This document shows, one piece after another, positions 63,307-64,000 of a stretch of DNA of 64,000 nt. The notes beneath the pieces are model-generated. The model was not told the origin of the DNA. It did no database searches and worked only from the letters and a program-made list of their open reading frames with translations. The stretch spans positions 62,001-126,000 of the forward strand of contig UROI01000001.1 in assembly GCA_900549325.1 (NCBI GenBank). Reading direction: 5' to 3'. Source of the DNA: an uncultured Mycoplasmatota bacterium (GTDB taxonomy: Bacteria; Bacillota_I; Bacilli_A; RF39; UBA660). A program made the position numbers and the translations under genes. The stretch's first letter is position 1. Each line of letters begins with the position of its first letter.

Positions 63307-63366
63307 GTAGTGTAAACATATTATGTTTACTACATTAAAGATACCATATAATCATAATAAAATCAA
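63307..63366 (-). promoter_or_regulatory. Promoter and leader palindrome of hup
   Basis: On the minus strand TTGATT (63361-63366), 17-base spacer, TATCTT (63338-63343). Just downstream, at or after the RNA start, lies a near-perfect inverted repeat (about 63307-63334; core GTAAACAT inverted around ATT). It could be an operator or a leader hairpin. Confidence 0.5.
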
Positions 63367-63479
63367 GGGTTTTAAAGTAAATTAGATAATATTTTTGAAA
63401 AGTTAACCGGTTGTATACCAATATTTAATTAAAAAATTAGCATACTTTTAATTAATGTAGTTATAATAATAATATGTTG

Positions 63480-63508
63480 TTGTCAGTTCGTTTTTGTTAT
63501 GCTATAAT
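63480..63508 (+). promoter_or_regulatory. Promoter of the AI-2E family gene
   Basis: TTGTCA (63480-63485), 17-base spacer, TATAAT (63503-63508). Confidence 0.7.
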
Positions 63509-63532
63509 AAAGGTGATTTGGAGGACGATAAT

Positions 63533-64000
63533 ATGAAATTTAATACAAGAAAAGATATTCTATTTGTTATTTCGTATGTTGCTATTATTATTTTTGCTCT
63601 TGTTAACTTTGATAAAATAATAAAGTCTTTGGAATATGTAATTAATATTTTATCACCATTTATTATTGGAGCTCTTTTAGCTTTTGTATTAAATGTTTTG
63701 ATTAAGTTTATTGAGACTAAGATATTTGGTAAGATTAAGAATGGTAAAGTATGGAAAAAGGTTAAAAGACCACTTAGTATTACGATTAGTTTGATATTAG
63801 TTGGACTTATTATTTATTTTGTCATGAATTTACTTATTCCACAACTTAAAAATTCGGTTTCTTTATTTACTGAAACACTACCTGGATATAAAGAAGATGT
63901 TATTAATATACTTGAAAAATTTGATGTTGGTGAGAATACAATTAGTAAAGTAAGTGAATATTTAGATAACTTTACTAAGGTTATTACTGATTATATAAAA
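63533..64000 (+). CDS. AI-2E family (YtvI/YdbI-type) permease, 3' end outside window
   Basis: 156 residues are visible and the frame is open at the window end. KFNTRKDILFVISYVAIIIFAL, then INILSPFIIGALLAFVLN is the typical N-terminal membrane pair of this family, followed by a charged loop and VMNLLIPQLKNSVSLFTETLPGY. Characterised relatives export AI-2 or act as Na/H antiporters; role here not known. GGAGG lies eight bases before the ATG. Confidence 0.85.
   Translation, partial: MKFNTRKDILFVISYVAIIIFALVNFDKIIKSLEYVINILSPFIIGALLAFVLNVLIKFIETKIFGKIKNGKVWKKVKRPLSITISLILVGLIIYFVMNLLIPQLKNSVSLFTETLPGYKEDVINILEKFDVGENTISKVSEYLDNFTKVITDYIK

Overview
The window is a strongly AT-rich stretch of a low-GC Gram-positive chromosome, with almost every gene carrying an AGGAGG-type ribosome binding site. 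Delta subunit of RNA polymerase (rpoE), veg, spoVG, yabG, yabP, yabQ, ClpC and a T-box-controlled tyrS point to the class Bacilli. TGG encodes Trp and TGA is a stop (prfB with a TGA frameshift site is present), so this is not a Mycoplasma-code organism. A bifunctional penicillin-binding protein shows a cell wall. Species cannot be named from the sequence; an uncultured gut-type Bacilli lineage is my inference.

Layout. 1-8 kb: end of a permease, clpC, a two-gene surface-protein operon on the minus strand, DUF951 and an AbgT-type transporter. 8-24.7 kb: ychF, pepF, prfB with its programmed frameshift, two YitT proteins, ftsEX, a DUF6512-like protein, an arylsulfotransferase-like protein without catalytic histidines, a Y-family polymerase, a 998-residue protein of unknown function and tex. 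24.8-34.1 kb is the most accessory part: tRNA-Gly, a large serine recombinase behind three degenerate 67-bp repeats, an XRE regulator, a candidate small RNA, a Fic operon with a 47-residue ORF, uvsE, an ArsP_2-type permease and a hypothetical protein. 34.1-43.3 kb: a CapA lipoprotein pair, then rpsF-ssb-rpsR, rplI-dnaB, an M23 peptidase, walJ, rlmH and rsmA. 43.3-45.7 kb: yabG-veg-spoVG-yabP-yabQ-divIC in the Bacillus order, with two promoters that look like mother-cell sporulation promoters. 46-50.8 kb (minus strand): tilS-ftsH and T-box-tyrS. 51-58.6 kb: prfA-prmC, two small proteins, a class A PBP, ywiB(DUF1934)-argS-rpoE. 58.9-64 kb: a pair of 2-hydroxyacyl-CoA dehydratase activase-like proteins, two related membrane proteins with an S24-type repressor, hup and the start of an AI-2E family permease.

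The most unusual feature is a dispersed intergenic element present seven times. Each copy is two abutting hairpins (9-10 bp stems). Stem sequences differ between copies but base pairing is mostly kept, and the loops nearly all begin A-C/T and end G/A-G. The copies sit at transcription-unit boundaries. This looks like a structure-conserved RNA or DNA element that I cannot match to a family I know.

Intergenic stretches over 300 bases: 28789-29411 (operator-like repeats, a long hairpin and a candidate small RNA) and 50531-50993 (T-box leader plus one hairpin element).
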